Below are positions 17,896 to 26,526 of a stretch of 64,000 nt of DNA, piece by piece. Source of the DNA: PLanc-01 sp034678485 (lineage in GTDB: Bacteria > Planctomycetota > Phycisphaerae > Sedimentisphaerales > Anaerobacaceae); assembly GCA_034678485.1 (NCBI GenBank), contig JAXDBU010000078.1:38489-102488 (forward strand), in the 5' to 3' direction. The notes under the pieces were generated by a model. It searched no databases, was not told the DNA's origin, and worked only from the letters and a program-made list of their open reading frames with translations. The position numbers and the translations under genes are program-made. Position 1 is the first letter of the stretch. Every line of letters begins with the position of its first letter.

Positions 17896-19185
17896 TCACA
17901 ACTCGAACCGCACTTCGCCGCCGACGATGGTCTTCTCGACCTTGCCTCTGACCGTCCAGCCGTGATACGGGCAATTGCGGCTCTTCGAGACGAACTTGTT
18001 CACGTCGATGGTCCATTCCGCGTTGGGGTCGATAATCGTCACGTCTCCCTGCTTGCCTCGGGACAGCGAGCCCTTATCGATACCGATGATCCCGGCGGGA
18101 TTCACGGTCATCATCCGGATCAGGCCCGGCCAGTCGAGAATCCTCGGCTCAACCAGGACCTTGATGTAGAGGCCCAGGACACACTCCAAACTCGCAATCC
18201 CGAACGGCGCCGCCAGGAACTCCAGTTCCTTCTCGCTCTGGAGGTGCGGGGCATGGTCGCTGGCGAGAGCATCGACCAGTCCCTCCGCGATGGCCTGCTT
18301 CAGGGCCTCCGTATCCTTCTGGGCGCGGAGGGGCGGACTGACCTTATAATTCGTGTCGTACGTCGAGCAGGATTCCTCGGTCAGGAGCAGATGGTGCGGC
18401 GTGACCTCGCACGAGACGGGCAGCCCATCCTTCTTCGCCTGGCGGATCCGCTCGACCGAACCGGCGGTGGAGATGTGCTGAGCGTGGTAGCGGACTTGCG
18501 CCCTGCGAACCAACTGGATGTCACGCCAGAGCATCGCTTCCTCCGCCAGCGCGTCCATGCCGGGCAGACCCAGGATCGTCGAGCAATACCCGGCGTTCAT
18601 GACCCCGTTGCCGGCGTAGCTGTTGTCCTGGCAGTGCTGTGCGACAACCACATCGAACATCTTGGCGTATTTCAGGGCCCGCAGCATGACCGCGGCGTTC
18701 TGAACGCCGGCGCCGTCGTCGGTGAAGCCCCTGGCGCCCGCCTCCGCCATCAGACCCATCTCCGCCAGCTCGACGCCCTCGCGTTTCTTCGTGATAGCGC
18801 CCATCACGTAGACGTGGGTCTTGCGGGCCTGGCGGCCCTTGCGATGGACGTACTCGACATCCGTCTCGCTCTCGATGGCCGGGTTTGTGTTGGGCATGCA
18901 GACAACAGAGGTGAAACCGGCCGCGACGGCCGCCGCGGAGCCGCTGGCGATGGTCTCTTCCTCCTCGTCGCCCGGCTCGCGGAAATGGACGTGGATATCG
19001 ATCAGACCCGGCGTGACGAGCTTGCCCGTGGCGTCGATGACCCGCGACACCGTCTTCTCCACCGCCCCGTTGAGGTTGCCCACCTCCGCCACCTTCCCAT
19101 CGAGGATCAGGACATCGCACTTCTTGTCCAGACGGTTCGCCGGGTCGATCACCCGCCCGTTCTTGATCAGAAGCTGGTCTGCCAT
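17896..19185 (-). CDS. pyrC: Dihydroorotase
   Basis: 429 residues, amidohydrolase fold; closes carbamoyl-aspartate to dihydroorotate in pyrimidine synthesis. Zn-ligand motif DIHVHFREPG at 63-72, the substrate loop DDGAGVQN, His ligands in AQHCQDN and YHAQHIST, and the catalytic Asp in ASDHAPH are all present, so this is an active type I enzyme and not an inactive PyrC' subunit. ATG at 19185 has AGGTG 5 nt upstream. The other pyrimidine genes of the window (pyrR, pyrB) lie 2.3 kb away on the other strand. Confidence 0.95.
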   Translation of the reverse strand: MADQLLIKNGRVIDPANRLDKKCDVLILDGKVAEVGNLNGAVEKTVSRVIDATGKLVTPGLIDIHVHFREPGDEEEETIASGSAAAVAAGFTSVVCMPNTNPAIESETDVEYVHRKGRQARKTHVYVMGAITKKREGVELAEMGLMAEAGARGFTDDGAGVQNAAVMLRALKYAKMFDVVVAQHCQDNSYAGNGVMNAGYCSTILGLPGMDALAEEAMLWRDIQLVRRAQVRYHAQHISTAGSVERIRQAKKDGLPVSCEVTPHHLLLTEESCSTYDTNYKVSPPLRAQKDTEALKQAIAEGLVDALASDHAPHLQSEKELEFLAAPFGIASLECVLGLYIKVLVEPRILDWPGLIRMMTVNPAGIIGIDKGSLSRGKQGDVTIIDPNAEWTIDVNKFVSKSRNCPYHGWTVRGKVEKTIVGGEVRFEL

Positions 19186-19270
19186 ATCGCACCTGTATCC
19201 CTGTAAGAGCTCTGCCGACTGGGACATTCATATCAGAAACGCCGGTGGAAGGAAAGGGGTTTCTTCGCAG

Positions 19271-19289
19271 GGCGAGCCTCCCGCTCGCC
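19271..19289. repeat. Short palindrome upstream of pyrC
   Basis: GGCGAGC / GCTCGCC inverted repeat with a 5-nt loop, followed at about 19300-19318 by a second imperfect palindrome (GTCGTGTGCGACGCACGAC). Both sit in the 203-bp gap downstream of the subtilase gene. Either a terminator without T-run or dispersed repeats. Confidence 0.4.
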
Positions 19290-19388
19290 TCAAGAATGTC
19301 GTGTGCGACGCACGACCTACGAGGAGCACAGCTCGCGGAATGATCGTATGGGTGCCCGATCGCAGGCCGCGACGGCGGCCGGCGTGGC

Positions 19389-21140
19389 TCAGTTCAGTTC
19401 GCTGTCGGCCCGCCAGTCCGCCTTCTTGTTCCGGTTGGCCAGGAGGATCTGCATGTCTGCGGCGTCGATCGCGCCGTCCATCGTGATATCGCCGATCACA
19501 TAGGCCTTTGGCGAGCTGCGTCCGGCCGAGTGATTCGCCAGAGCCGCCAGATCCAGCTCGTCCACTACCCCATCCGCATTGAGATCGTACCACAGGAGGT
19601 TCTCGTCGATCTGCTTGTCGTCCACCGACCAGGCCAAAGCATACCGCTCTCCGGTCGGCGGCGCCGACTTGGCGTTGAGATTGCTGTACGAGACAACGAT
19701 TTCATACAGGGTGTATCCGGGCAACGTCCCGATGTGGATGTGCTCGACGTTGTCCACCTTGCTGTCGCAGTAGTCCAAGAGCAGAGGATCGCTCGGATTC
19801 GCGGGGTCGATGGCCCAGACCTCAAGCCGAAGATCACTGTCGGCTTCCGACATATGCCTGAAAGGACGCTCCGTGCGGTAATGACGGTTCCAGGCCAGTG
19901 TCGCGGTGAGCACCTTCGATCCGGGATCGTCGACCGCGACGCGGTAGACCTGCTGGAGCGTCTGCCCCTGGTAGACTTCGTTCAGGTCCCATCCCGCCGG
20001 GGGGATATCGCCGGGTTTGCTTCGCCCGGCCGTCAGAAGCTCGTGCGCGCCAGCCGCATTCACCATCCCTGCCCCCTGTGCGTGGTCAAGCGGCACTTCG
20101 TGGTCGTCGTCGACGCTCAGCCGGCCCTTGTGCCAGTAGGGCAGTTTCGTCGCGGAATTCATCAGGATCGCCTTGAGCACACAGTTGCCGCCTTCGGGCG
20201 ATGTGGCAAGACTCAGGTCGGCGTTCTGCCTAGCCGTCTGGATCAGGAGTCCGACGATCCCGGCTGCAACCGGGGTCGAGAAGCTGGACCAGTTGCCCGC
20301 CATGGCGTAGCCCAGTTCGGCGTCGGCATCGGCGACGAGACAGTTGCCCGGCGCGACGACATCCGGCTTGCACCGACCGTCTTCAGTCGGCCCGACGCTC
20401 GATTCCTCAGGATAGGCGAGAGCGAATTGCGACAGCTTCGTCGCCATGTCCTCGGCATTCACCGAACTGACAAGGCCCACACCGATCACGTTCGGGCCGG
20501 CGCCGGGATAGAATGAGGGATCGGACGCGTTCAGGCCGTTGCCTATGCTGGCGACGAACACAAGACCGGTGTGTTCGACCAGCGCCTCAATGCCTCGCGT
20601 CCACCCGTCTTCCAGCGGCTGTCCGAAGCTCGCAGAGATGAGATCGACGTCAGGTTTCTCCTGCCCGTACACGTACTGCTTGACGAAATGCCAGAATTCG
20701 TAGATGTGCCCTTCCGATTGTGGCACCACCCCCTGATACCTGAACGAACTCAGCGAGGGTGCCGTCCCTTCGGGGTGTTGGCCAAACAGAATCGAACAGA
20801 TCGCGGTCGCATGATTCGACGTGCCGGGGGTCTTGGCAAGACCGCTGTGGAAGCTCAACAGGGCATCCCGGAAACAGGCGTGCTTGAGATTCGGCTGGTA
20901 GTCGTTCTGGGGCTCGCCGTTGGCGTCATACGTGAAACTCCGGCAGACGACACCGACACGGACCTCGGCGCCGGTGAGGTTCGGATCGGATTGCAGCAGG
21001 GTCTGGATACCGGCCGAGCGAAGTGCCTGCGGCTGCACGGCGGAGAGGTCCTGTCCAACGGTCGTACGGGCCGCGGCAAGCCCCATAACCAGGGCTACGA
21101 CCCATAATCCTCGACCCCAGGTTGTTCGGTTTCCGCCCAT
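19389..21140 (-). CDS. Secreted S8 subtilase-like protease with C-terminal dockerin-type repeats
   Basis: 583 residues from ATG 21140, chosen because it puts the signal peptide (GLWVVALVMGLAAARTTVG) at the N-terminus. The S8 fold is recognisable: His110 in TSNHATAICSILFG, oxyanion Asn201 in VASIGNGLN, and Ser286 in WSSFSTPVAAG. The position that normally carries the catalytic Asp reads VRVGVVCRSF, that is Cys66-Arg67, so the triad is atypical. The C-terminus has two dockerin-like EF-hand loops (DLNADGVVDELDLAAL and DITMDGAIDAADMQIL), as in many Planctomycetota secreted proteins; they may anchor the enzyme to a partner. Confidence 0.85.
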   Translation of the reverse strand: MGGNRTTWGRGLWVVALVMGLAAARTTVGQDLSAVQPQALRSAGIQTLLQSDPNLTGAEVRVGVVCRSFTYDANGEPQNDYQPNLKHACFRDALLSFHSGLAKTPGTSNHATAICSILFGQHPEGTAPSLSSFRYQGVVPQSEGHIYEFWHFVKQYVYGQEKPDVDLISASFGQPLEDGWTRGIEALVEHTGLVFVASIGNGLNASDPSFYPGAGPNVIGVGLVSSVNAEDMATKLSQFALAYPEESSVGPTEDGRCKPDVVAPGNCLVADADAELGYAMAGNWSSFSTPVAAGIVGLLIQTARQNADLSLATSPEGGNCVLKAILMNSATKLPYWHKGRLSVDDDHEVPLDHAQGAGMVNAAGAHELLTAGRSKPGDIPPAGWDLNEVYQGQTLQQVYRVAVDDPGSKVLTATLAWNRHYRTERPFRHMSEADSDLRLEVWAIDPANPSDPLLLDYCDSKVDNVEHIHIGTLPGYTLYEIVVSYSNLNAKSAPPTGERYALAWSVDDKQIDENLLWYDLNADGVVDELDLAALANHSAGRSSPKAYVIGDITMDGAIDAADMQILLANRNKKADWRADSELN

Positions 21141-21253
21141 GCTGCGCCACCACGTTTGCACAAAACGGTACAGGTGCCCCCCTTGGCACACTGTCTTCCC
21201 CCAAGGATCAGCCCTCGTGGCTGATGGGTATCGTCCTCCGGTCAACTGGCCTT

Positions 21254-21282
21254 ATCATAGCAGAAACACGCCGTTCGATCAA
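21254..21282 (-). promoter_or_regulatory. Sigma70-like promoter of the subtilase gene
   Basis: Minus strand TTGATC (21282-21277), 17-nt spacer, TATGAT (21259-21254). Sits about 115 nt upstream of the chosen start. Confidence 0.6.
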
Positions 21283-21363
21283 GCGAATTCCGTGTCAGGG
21301 CGGCAACATACCACAATTCCCAGCATTGGAAAAGCCGATTTGGTCGAACCAGGACATGGGGGG

Positions 21364-21392
21364 TTGCCACGTCGAAGGCAAGGTGGTATAAC
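21364..21392 (+). promoter_or_regulatory. Sigma70-like promoter of pyrR-pyrB
   Basis: TTGCCA (21364-21369), 17-nt spacer, TATAAC (21387-21392). Predicted start near 21399 gives a leader of about 73 nt before pyrR. Divergent from the subtilase promoter. Confidence 0.6.
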
Positions 21393-21421
21393 TGGCGCAA
21401 CGTTATGGAAGGATCGCAGGA

Positions 21422-21453
21422 GTCCCCCAACGCAGTCTGTAGCCTTTGGGGAC
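21422..21453 (+). promoter_or_regulatory. Leader hairpin that may mask the pyrR ribosome-binding site
   Basis: GTCCCC at 21422-21427 pairs with GGGGAC at 21448-21453, with flanking AA/TT extending the stem. The right arm is the only purine-rich SD-like stretch before the pyrR ATG at 21472, so folding would block translation. AGTCC in the left arm recalls part of the PyrR-binding consensus, but the full loop is not matched. Confidence 0.45.
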
Positions 21454-21471
21454 CAGAATGGATCACATTCT

Positions 21472-21999
21472 ATGAAGGTACTCTTGGACGCTGGGCAAAT
21501 CGACCGGACGATCGACCATCTGGCCGACGGAATCGTCGAGCGGACATCGCCCGATAATGAACCGGCAATCATCGGCATACGCAGTCGCGGTGAAATCCTG
21601 GCCGAGCGTCTCGCCAACCGCCTCTCGCAGAGGCTTGGACGCGCGATCTCCTGCGGCACCTTGGATATCACCCTCTACCGAGACGACCTCAACGCCCCCC
21701 ACGGCGGCAGTCAACCCTTCGTCCGCACGACGGAAATCGGTTTCGATATCGATGGCAAGACGATCATCCTGGTGGATGACGTGCTGTACACCGGCCGTTC
21801 CACACGAGCGGCCATGGATGCTTTGATCGACCTGGGTCGGCCCAAGGCCATTCGCCTGGCGGTCCTGGTCGAGCGGGCGGGACGCGAATTCCCCATTCAG
21901 GCGGACTACACCGGCTTCGAGGCCGAGGTCGGGCCCGAGCAGTCGGTTCAGGTCAATTTCGTGGAGTCTGACGGCAAGGATGAAGTAATCGTGGTGTGA
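21472..21999 (+). CDS. pyrR: PyrR: pyrimidine operon regulator / uracil phosphoribosyltransferase
   Basis: 175 residues, type I phosphoribosyltransferase fold. The PRPP loop IILVDDVLYTGRSTRAAMDAL spans about 98-118, and the GIRSRGEILAERL and DITLYRDDL segments match PyrR. PyrR binds pyr mRNA leaders in a UMP-dependent way and has weak UPRTase activity. The ATG at 21472 is required by the family alignment although its SD is weak. pyrB follows downstream, so this fits self-regulated pyr expression; the leader hairpin is a candidate target. Confidence 0.93.
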   Translation: MKVLLDAGQIDRTIDHLADGIVERTSPDNEPAIIGIRSRGEILAERLANRLSQRLGRAISCGTLDITLYRDDLNAPHGGSQPFVRTTEIGFDIDGKTIILVDDVLYTGRSTRAAMDALIDLGRPKAIRLAVLVERAGREFPIQADYTGFEAEVGPEQSVQVNFVESDGKDEVIVV

Positions 22000-22148
22000 G
22001 ACGCGAAGCGGCCATGGGGCCCGTAAACCGACGGTTCCCATGGGCAAAGGAGTTCGCTTCACGAGATCGGCAGGGGTACATGAATCGCTTCCTGGACATC
22101 GTGGAGAGGCACACGTCCGGCAGGACGGGAAGGCGGCACGGCACAGCT

Positions 22149-23114
22149 ATGGCAATCATTCACAGAGGCAGCAAACCGTTCAAGTGGCAGCGAAAGCACC
22201 TGCTGGGACTGCGGGACCTGAGCGTCGAGGAGATCACCCACATCCTCGACACGGCCACCGGCTTCGAGCAGATCAGCACGCGCTCGATCAAGAAGGCCCC
22301 CCCGCTGCGAGGCAAGGTCGTCGTGAACCTGTTCTTCGAGGACAGCACGCGGACCCGTACCAGTTTTTCCCTGGCGGCCAGCCGGCTCAGCGCCGACGTC
22401 GTCGAGTTCACGCAGAAGAACAGCTCCGTCAGCAAGGGGGAAACCCTGCTCGACACCGCTCGGAACCTCGAAGCCATGGGCATCGACATCGTCGTCATTC
22501 GCCACGGCGCGGGCGGCGCCCCGGCGCTTCTGAGTCGGAACATCAACGCCTGCGTCGTCAACGCCGGCGACGGGTACTGCGAGCATCCCACCCAGGGCCT
22601 GCTCGACGCCTACACGATCCGCCGGGCCAAACGGAGCCTCGAAGGGCTCAAGATCGCCATCGTCGGCGATATCGCCCATTCCCGCGTCGCACGCAGTGAC
22701 ATGTGGGCCATGACCAAGCTCGGCGCCGAGGTGACGTTTGTCGGGCCGCCCACGCTGATGCCCGCGGAGGTCGGCAAACTGCCGGTGAAGGTCAGCTATT
22801 CGCTCGACAAGGTCATCGACGAAGTGGACGTGGTGAACATGCTCCGCATCCAGTTCGAGCGGCTCGGCGGCAACCCCTTCCCCTCGATCCGCGAGTATTC
22901 GCGCTACTTCGGCCTGACGGTCGAGCGGGTCAAGCGGGCCAAGCCGGACATCCTCGTCATGCACCCCGGCCCGATCAATCGCGGCCTCGAGATGGAAAGC
23001 GAGGTCGCCGACGGCTCCAACAGCGTCATCCTCCAGCAAGTCACCAACGGCCTGGCCGTCCGCATGGCCGTCCTGTTCTTAGTCAACCAGGCCGCCGCGG
23101 AAATCCCGGCTTGA
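22149..23114 (+). CDS. pyrB: Aspartate carbamoyltransferase catalytic subunit
   Basis: 321 residues from ATG 22149, the start that matches the family N-terminus (KHLLGLRDLSVEEITHIL). An upstream in-frame ATG at 22080 has a better SD (AGGGG) and would add 23 residues. Carbamoyl-phosphate loop FFEDSTRTRTSF at 62-73, the SSVSKGETLLDT loop, VIRHGAGGAP, HPTQGLLDAYT and MHPGPINRGLE are all canonical. Condenses carbamoyl phosphate and aspartate to carbamoyl-aspartate, the substrate of pyrC nearby. No regulatory pyrI gene follows. Confidence 0.95.
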   Translation: MAIIHRGSKPFKWQRKHLLGLRDLSVEEITHILDTATGFEQISTRSIKKAPPLRGKVVVNLFFEDSTRTRTSFSLAASRLSADVVEFTQKNSSVSKGETLLDTARNLEAMGIDIVVIRHGAGGAPALLSRNINACVVNAGDGYCEHPTQGLLDAYTIRRAKRSLEGLKIAIVGDIAHSRVARSDMWAMTKLGAEVTFVGPPTLMPAEVGKLPVKVSYSLDKVIDEVDVVNMLRIQFERLGGNPFPSIREYSRYFGLTVERVKRAKPDILVMHPGPINRGLEMESEVADGSNSVILQQVTNGLAVRMAVLFLVNQAAAEIPA

Positions 23115-23115
23115 C

Positions 23116-23157
23116 ACGCATCTCGTGAGGCGCATCGGCCTGCCCCACGAGACGCGT
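23116..23157. terminator. Bidirectional terminator-like hairpin between pyrB and the PEP-CTERM gene
   Basis: ACGCATCTCGTG (23116-23127) pairs with CACGAGACGCGT (23146-23157), one wobble in 12 positions, 18-nt loop. It begins 2 nt after the pyrB stop and lies between convergent genes. No T-run, so rho-independent action is uncertain. Confidence 0.55.
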
Positions 23158-23221
23158 GCTAACTGAGTCGGATCGGAATGAGCACGCCCCGAATCAGCCG
23201 GAGTGCCGGTTCAGCAGGAGA

Positions 23222-23896
23222 CTATCTCACGACACGTCGGGTTCCGCGGAGCCACAGAAGACCGACACCAAGCAGCCCAAGGGCGCCGGGGACCGGGACC
23301 GTGGGCCCATCATCCGACACGTCACTGTACCGGAAATCATCGAGGACGAACCAACTCCAGTAGAACTCCCAGGCCTCGAAGCCCACGCTGTCCACCAGCT
23401 CGCCGGCGTGCGACGAAGTGAAGTGGATGACTTCAGGGATTCCGTCGTTATTGTCGAAGATCACGTCCTCTGTCCAAACGGTGGTGCCATCCAGAGAGCC
23501 GTAGATTCTCACAACAACCGGGTACTGGGTCGAAGCCTCGTAACTGTCCGCCGAGGCAACCGTGACCCCTTCGAAGTAGTAGTCCTCCGCGCGGGAGAAC
23601 CAGTAACAATCGAAGGAGATTCGCTCGACTGAACGATCCCCATTGGTCCCCAGATACTTGTAGTTGTCGGTGCCATACCCGTCCTTGTCGAGGACGCGCC
23701 ACCCTCCCAGGTAGAACCCGTGATAGTAGCCCGGGTCCTCGCCGGGGCCGAAGATCGGATACCCATAGAGGATGCCGTTCCAGATCACGCCGTCGGCATC
23801 CTCGAAGTCCAGTGTGGACGACGCCCAGACCACGCTCGATCCCATCGCTGCGCAGACCACTGCAACCAGCGACAGGAACACTCTGTTGTGACTCAT
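23222..23896 (-). CDS. PEP-CTERM-type sorted extracellular protein
   Basis: 224 residues from ATG 23896, with GGAGAAG well placed upstream. Signal peptide VFLSLVAVVCAAMGSSVVWA, then a beta-rich body (about residues 27-195) with many Tyr, Trp and Asp that resembles bacterial jelly-roll surface domains. The C-terminus is VPVPGALGLLGVGLLWLRGTRRVVR, the motif-helix-basic pattern of PEP-CTERM/exosortase substrates (with VPVPG in place of VPEP). It should be processed by an exosortase during export; no exosortase gene is in the window. Its promoter lies about 240 nt upstream. Confidence 0.85.
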   Translation of the reverse strand: MSHNRVFLSLVAVVCAAMGSSVVWASSTLDFEDADGVIWNGILYGYPIFGPGEDPGYYHGFYLGGWRVLDKDGYGTDNYKYLGTNGDRSVERISFDCYWFSRAEDYYFEGVTVASADSYEASTQYPVVVRIYGSLDGTTVWTEDVIFDNNDGIPEVIHFTSSHAGELVDSVGFEAWEFYWSWFVLDDFRYSDVSDDGPTVPVPGALGLLGVGLLWLRGTRRVVR

Positions 23897-24128
23897 AACT
23901 CTTCTCCTTTCCAGATGAACCGCTGCAACCCGAACCATCCACGCACATCGTCGGCGCGCCTGGGCGGCCGCCCGACACGCAGACGCCGTCTGCGAAAGCC
24001 GGTCATACAGTTCGTCTTTCCTGCGAGGGACTCTCTCAGTGCTCCGATCGCCTCTGCCAGACTCGACACGCACATGACCTCGCCGGTCACAGACGAAGAA
24101 AGGGTCTCCGTACGCTCGCAAAACTACG
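23897..24128 (-). other. Long structured leader of the PEP-CTERM gene, with a possible upstream ORF
   Basis: The leader between the predicted start near 24128 and the ATG at 23896 is about 230 nt. It contains a perfect palindrome GGGCGGCCGCCC (23963-23974) and an 8-bp inverted repeat CGCAGACG/CGTCTGCG around one base (23979-23995). A 65-codon ORF (24090-23893, GTG start) runs through it and overlaps the ATG of the main gene by 4 nt (ATGA). It matches no riboswitch class I know. Confidence 0.4.
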
Positions 24129-24134
24129 TTGTGT

Positions 24135-24163
24135 AGTATACCGCCGCAAAAAGCGACTGTCAA
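24135..24163 (-). promoter_or_regulatory. Strong sigma70-like promoter of the PEP-CTERM gene
   Basis: Minus strand TTGACA (24163-24158), exact consensus, 17-nt spacer, TATACT (24140-24135). Confidence 0.7.
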
Positions 24164-24339
24164 GAGAAAATACGCGGACATTACCGGTCATTGGAGTCGG
24201 TGTCGCTCTGCGTACGGCCCTCTGCGGGTCCCTCCTTCGGACCTCCGCCGTCAAGACACCGTCGTAGCGACAGCATCTTCGCTGTTGCGTACGACTGGGA
24301 ACGACTGCCGTCGCACGTCCTCTGCGGGCCACTATGACG

Positions 24340-24558
24340 TTATCTCAGTCTGCACGTGGGGATCCCAGACTCAACCGGGATCTCGCCATCTGGCAGGTCC
24401 GAAGCCCCCCCCCGCTCTCTGAACGCAATGACATAACTCATGTGGCCACCGATCTCGTCACGCGGGCTCACCTCGACGCTCCGCAGCTCTGCCCCTTCGG
24501 AGATCGTCGGATGGAGAATACTCTCTTGTTCGAAACACGCCATACGAAGCTGATTCAT
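24340..24558 (-). CDS. Possible small protein coupled to the Gfo/Idh gene
   Basis: 72 codons beginning with an ATG that overlaps the stop of the upstream oxidoreductase gene by 4 nt (ATGA at 24555-24558). The product starts MNQLRMACFEQESILHPTIS and has no hydrophobic segment or known motif; composition is protein-like. Translational coupling is the only positive evidence, so it may be a chance ORF. The remaining 24164-24339 stretch shows nothing recognisable. Confidence 0.3.
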   Translation of the reverse strand: MNQLRMACFEQESILHPTISEGAELRSVEVSPRDEIGGHMSYVIAFRERGGASDLPDGEIPVESGIPTCRLR

Positions 24559-25904
24559 GAGTGAGCACCGCCAGCATTCAGACCCCACGGGCTCCGATAG
24601 GACTTGCTCAACATCCGGTTGGCTTCGTCATCATCCGCGAAACGCTCGATTCCCGGATCCCACTGCAACCTGCGGCCCAGTTGCACCGCGATGTGGCCGA
24701 TCTGGCACATTGAGCACGTGCGATGGCCGATCTCGGCATCCGCCATCGTGCTCGTCTTGTGCTTGATGCCGTAGAGGAAATCCTCTTTGTCCTGGCGTTG
24801 GGGCAGGTGAACGTCGCTGTCCTTGAGCTTGATCTTGAGGATTGCGGGGTCGCTGGCGGTGATCTGGCCGCCCAACCAGGGCGCGTTGATCCATCCCTCC
24901 TCCCCCTCGATCCGCAACAGGGCGCCCTCGGCCGTGTGGTAGTCCAGGACAACGCCGTCCGCGTAGCGATACTGGATCTGGAAATTCAGCAGGACGTTCC
25001 AGAGACCCGAGCCGGGAGCGGGGTACTCGCCTTTGCCCTCGACGCTCACCGGGCCCGTCCGTTCGCTGTCGTGTGCCTGCTGCGCCACGTCGATGACATG
25101 GGCGCCCCAGTTCGTCACCATGCCTTCGCAGGTGTCCCGACATCGCATCCAGCCGGGCCGATTGTAGGAATGCGGCGGGTGGACGCGGTCCACCGTGTAG
25201 GGGTTCGACGGAGCCGGGCCCGTCCACATGTCGTAATCCAGCTCCTCGGGAACGGGCATGGGAGCTGACGACCCGCCCGCAATGTCGCCCGTGGGGACGC
25301 CCACCTCGATGCGTTTGATTCGCCCGAGGTAGCCGTTGCGGACCAGCTCGGCGGTCTTGTGCATGTATGAATCGCTGCGGCACTCGCTGTCCGTGCGAAA
25401 GACGACGCCATGCTTCTTGGCCGCATCGGCCAGGACACGCCCTTCAGCGACGGAGAGTGTCAGCGGCTTCTCACAGGAGACGTGCTTGCCCCGGCAAACC
25501 GCCGCCAGGGAGATGGGGACATGCCAATGGTCCGGCGTGGAATTCATGACCGCGTCGATATCGTCACGCGCCAGCACATCACGCCAATCCGAGTAGGCAC
25601 GACAGTCGATGTTCCCATAGTGCTGATCCACCGCGTGTTTCGCCTGATCCAGCCGCCAGCGATCCACATCGCAGACCGCCAGCACGCGCGAATCGCCGGA
25701 CTGTAGAAACGGCTTGAGATTCGCATAGACGGCCTGGCGCCCCATACCAATCATCGCGATCGTAATGCGATTGGATGGAACATCCTTCCCGAACACGAAC
25801 GACGGAACGATCGTCGGAAACGCGGTCACCAGTCCGGCCGCTCCCACAGCGTGGAGCATCTGCCGACGGGTACAGGCGGTGTTTGGCACATCTACGTTGC
25901 TCAT
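24555..25904 (-). CDS. Tat-exported Gfo/Idh/MocA-family oxidoreductase
   Basis: About 449 residues from ATG 25904 (a GTG at 25913 is also possible). Twin-arginine signal CTRRQMLHAVGAAGLVTAFP, then a Rossmann NAD(P)-binding domain with ITIAMIGMGRQAV, the catalytic-lysine motif SCEKPLTLSVAEG, and a C-terminal alpha/beta substrate domain. Secreted Gfo/Idh proteins are abundant in Planctomycetota and act on sugars or sugar acids; the substrate here is unknown. Lies 13 nt after the stop of the chimeric Tat protein gene, so they share a transcript. Confidence 0.9.
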   Translation of the reverse strand: MSNVDVPNTACTRRQMLHAVGAAGLVTAFPTIVPSFVFGKDVPSNRITIAMIGMGRQAVYANLKPFLQSGDSRVLAVCDVDRWRLDQAKHAVDQHYGNIDCRAYSDWRDVLARDDIDAVMNSTPDHWHVPISLAAVCRGKHVSCEKPLTLSVAEGRVLADAAKKHGVVFRTDSECRSDSYMHKTAELVRNGYLGRIKRIEVGVPTGDIAGGSSAPMPVPEELDYDMWTGPAPSNPYTVDRVHPPHSYNRPGWMRCRDTCEGMVTNWGAHVIDVAQQAHDSERTGPVSVEGKGEYPAPGSGLWNVLLNFQIQYRYADGVVLDYHTAEGALLRIEGEEGWINAPWLGGQITASDPAILKIKLKDSDVHLPQRQDKEDFLYGIKHKTSTMADAEIGHRTCSMCQIGHIAVQLGRRLQWDPGIERFADDDEANRMLSKSYRSPWGLNAGGAHS

Positions 25905-25917
25905 CGGAATCACCCAG

Positions 25918-26373
25918 TCACTCGCTCAGGACAGCAATCTTGGACCAGTACGAAGCTTCATAGCGCCAGTCGGTGGGCTCATTGACCAACTCGAGCTTGA
26001 CGCTCTTGCCTGCGAACCGGGACAGATCCACGCTCAACTCCGCCCAACCCATCGTCGTGGTGTCAGGACCGATGGTCTTCCGAAGCAACTGCTCCCCAGC
26101 GTCGATGGCCTTGCTGGCATCCGTTTCCAGGTCGTCGGCACTGGGGATGCACTGGGCAAGCCACTGGATCTTGCCGCCGCAGATGGGCCGGCTGATGGTC
26201 ACATCGCCGATCTTGCCCGCCGGGAGGTCCTGAACCCCCGTCTCCCGAGCCGTTCCCGCTCCCCCCTGCGCGGCCGCCGGAAGCGCCTGCTCCTCGAAAC
26301 TCAGGGCCGCCAGCGCCACCGAGCCCATGAGAGAGCCCTTCAGGAATCCACGTCGATCCAAGCTGCCTGACAT
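25918..26373 (-). pseudogene. Chimeric Tat-signal protein made of pieces of two other genes
   Basis: 151-residue ORF in three parts. Residues 1-66 are a Tat signal (DRRGFLKGSLMGS) and the start of a secreted TIM-barrel/aldo-keto-reductase-like protein (LPAGKIGDVTISRPICGG). Residues 69-93 (WLAQCIPSADDLETDASKAI) look like a fragment from deeper in such a protein. Residues 94-151 match the last 58 residues of the ADP-ribosylglycohydrolase-like protein at 28562-30277 at about 90% identity. The DNA of this tract (25918-26094 versus 28562-28741) is only about 83% identical, with mostly silent changes. A relic after internal deletion and fusion is the simplest reading, but the open frame, SD and position before an intact gene mean it could be expressed. 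Confidence 0.7.
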
Positions 26374-26526
26374 ATCCCTTCCTTACTCAGAACGCGCCAC
26401 AGTATTCGGGAGCCACCCCGGCAACACGGCCCATCTTACTGCGCCAAAGCCGGTCGTGTCAAAAGCAGGCCCCCACGTTCATAGTGACGGCGTAAGACCT
26501 CATCTCCACAAAGCTCCGGCCCCCAA

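Noticed and set aside
21399..21471. Classical PyrR-dependent attenuator
   Set aside because: The leader is too short for antiterminator and terminator stems and the full PyrR-binding loop consensus is absent; only an SD-masking hairpin is supported.
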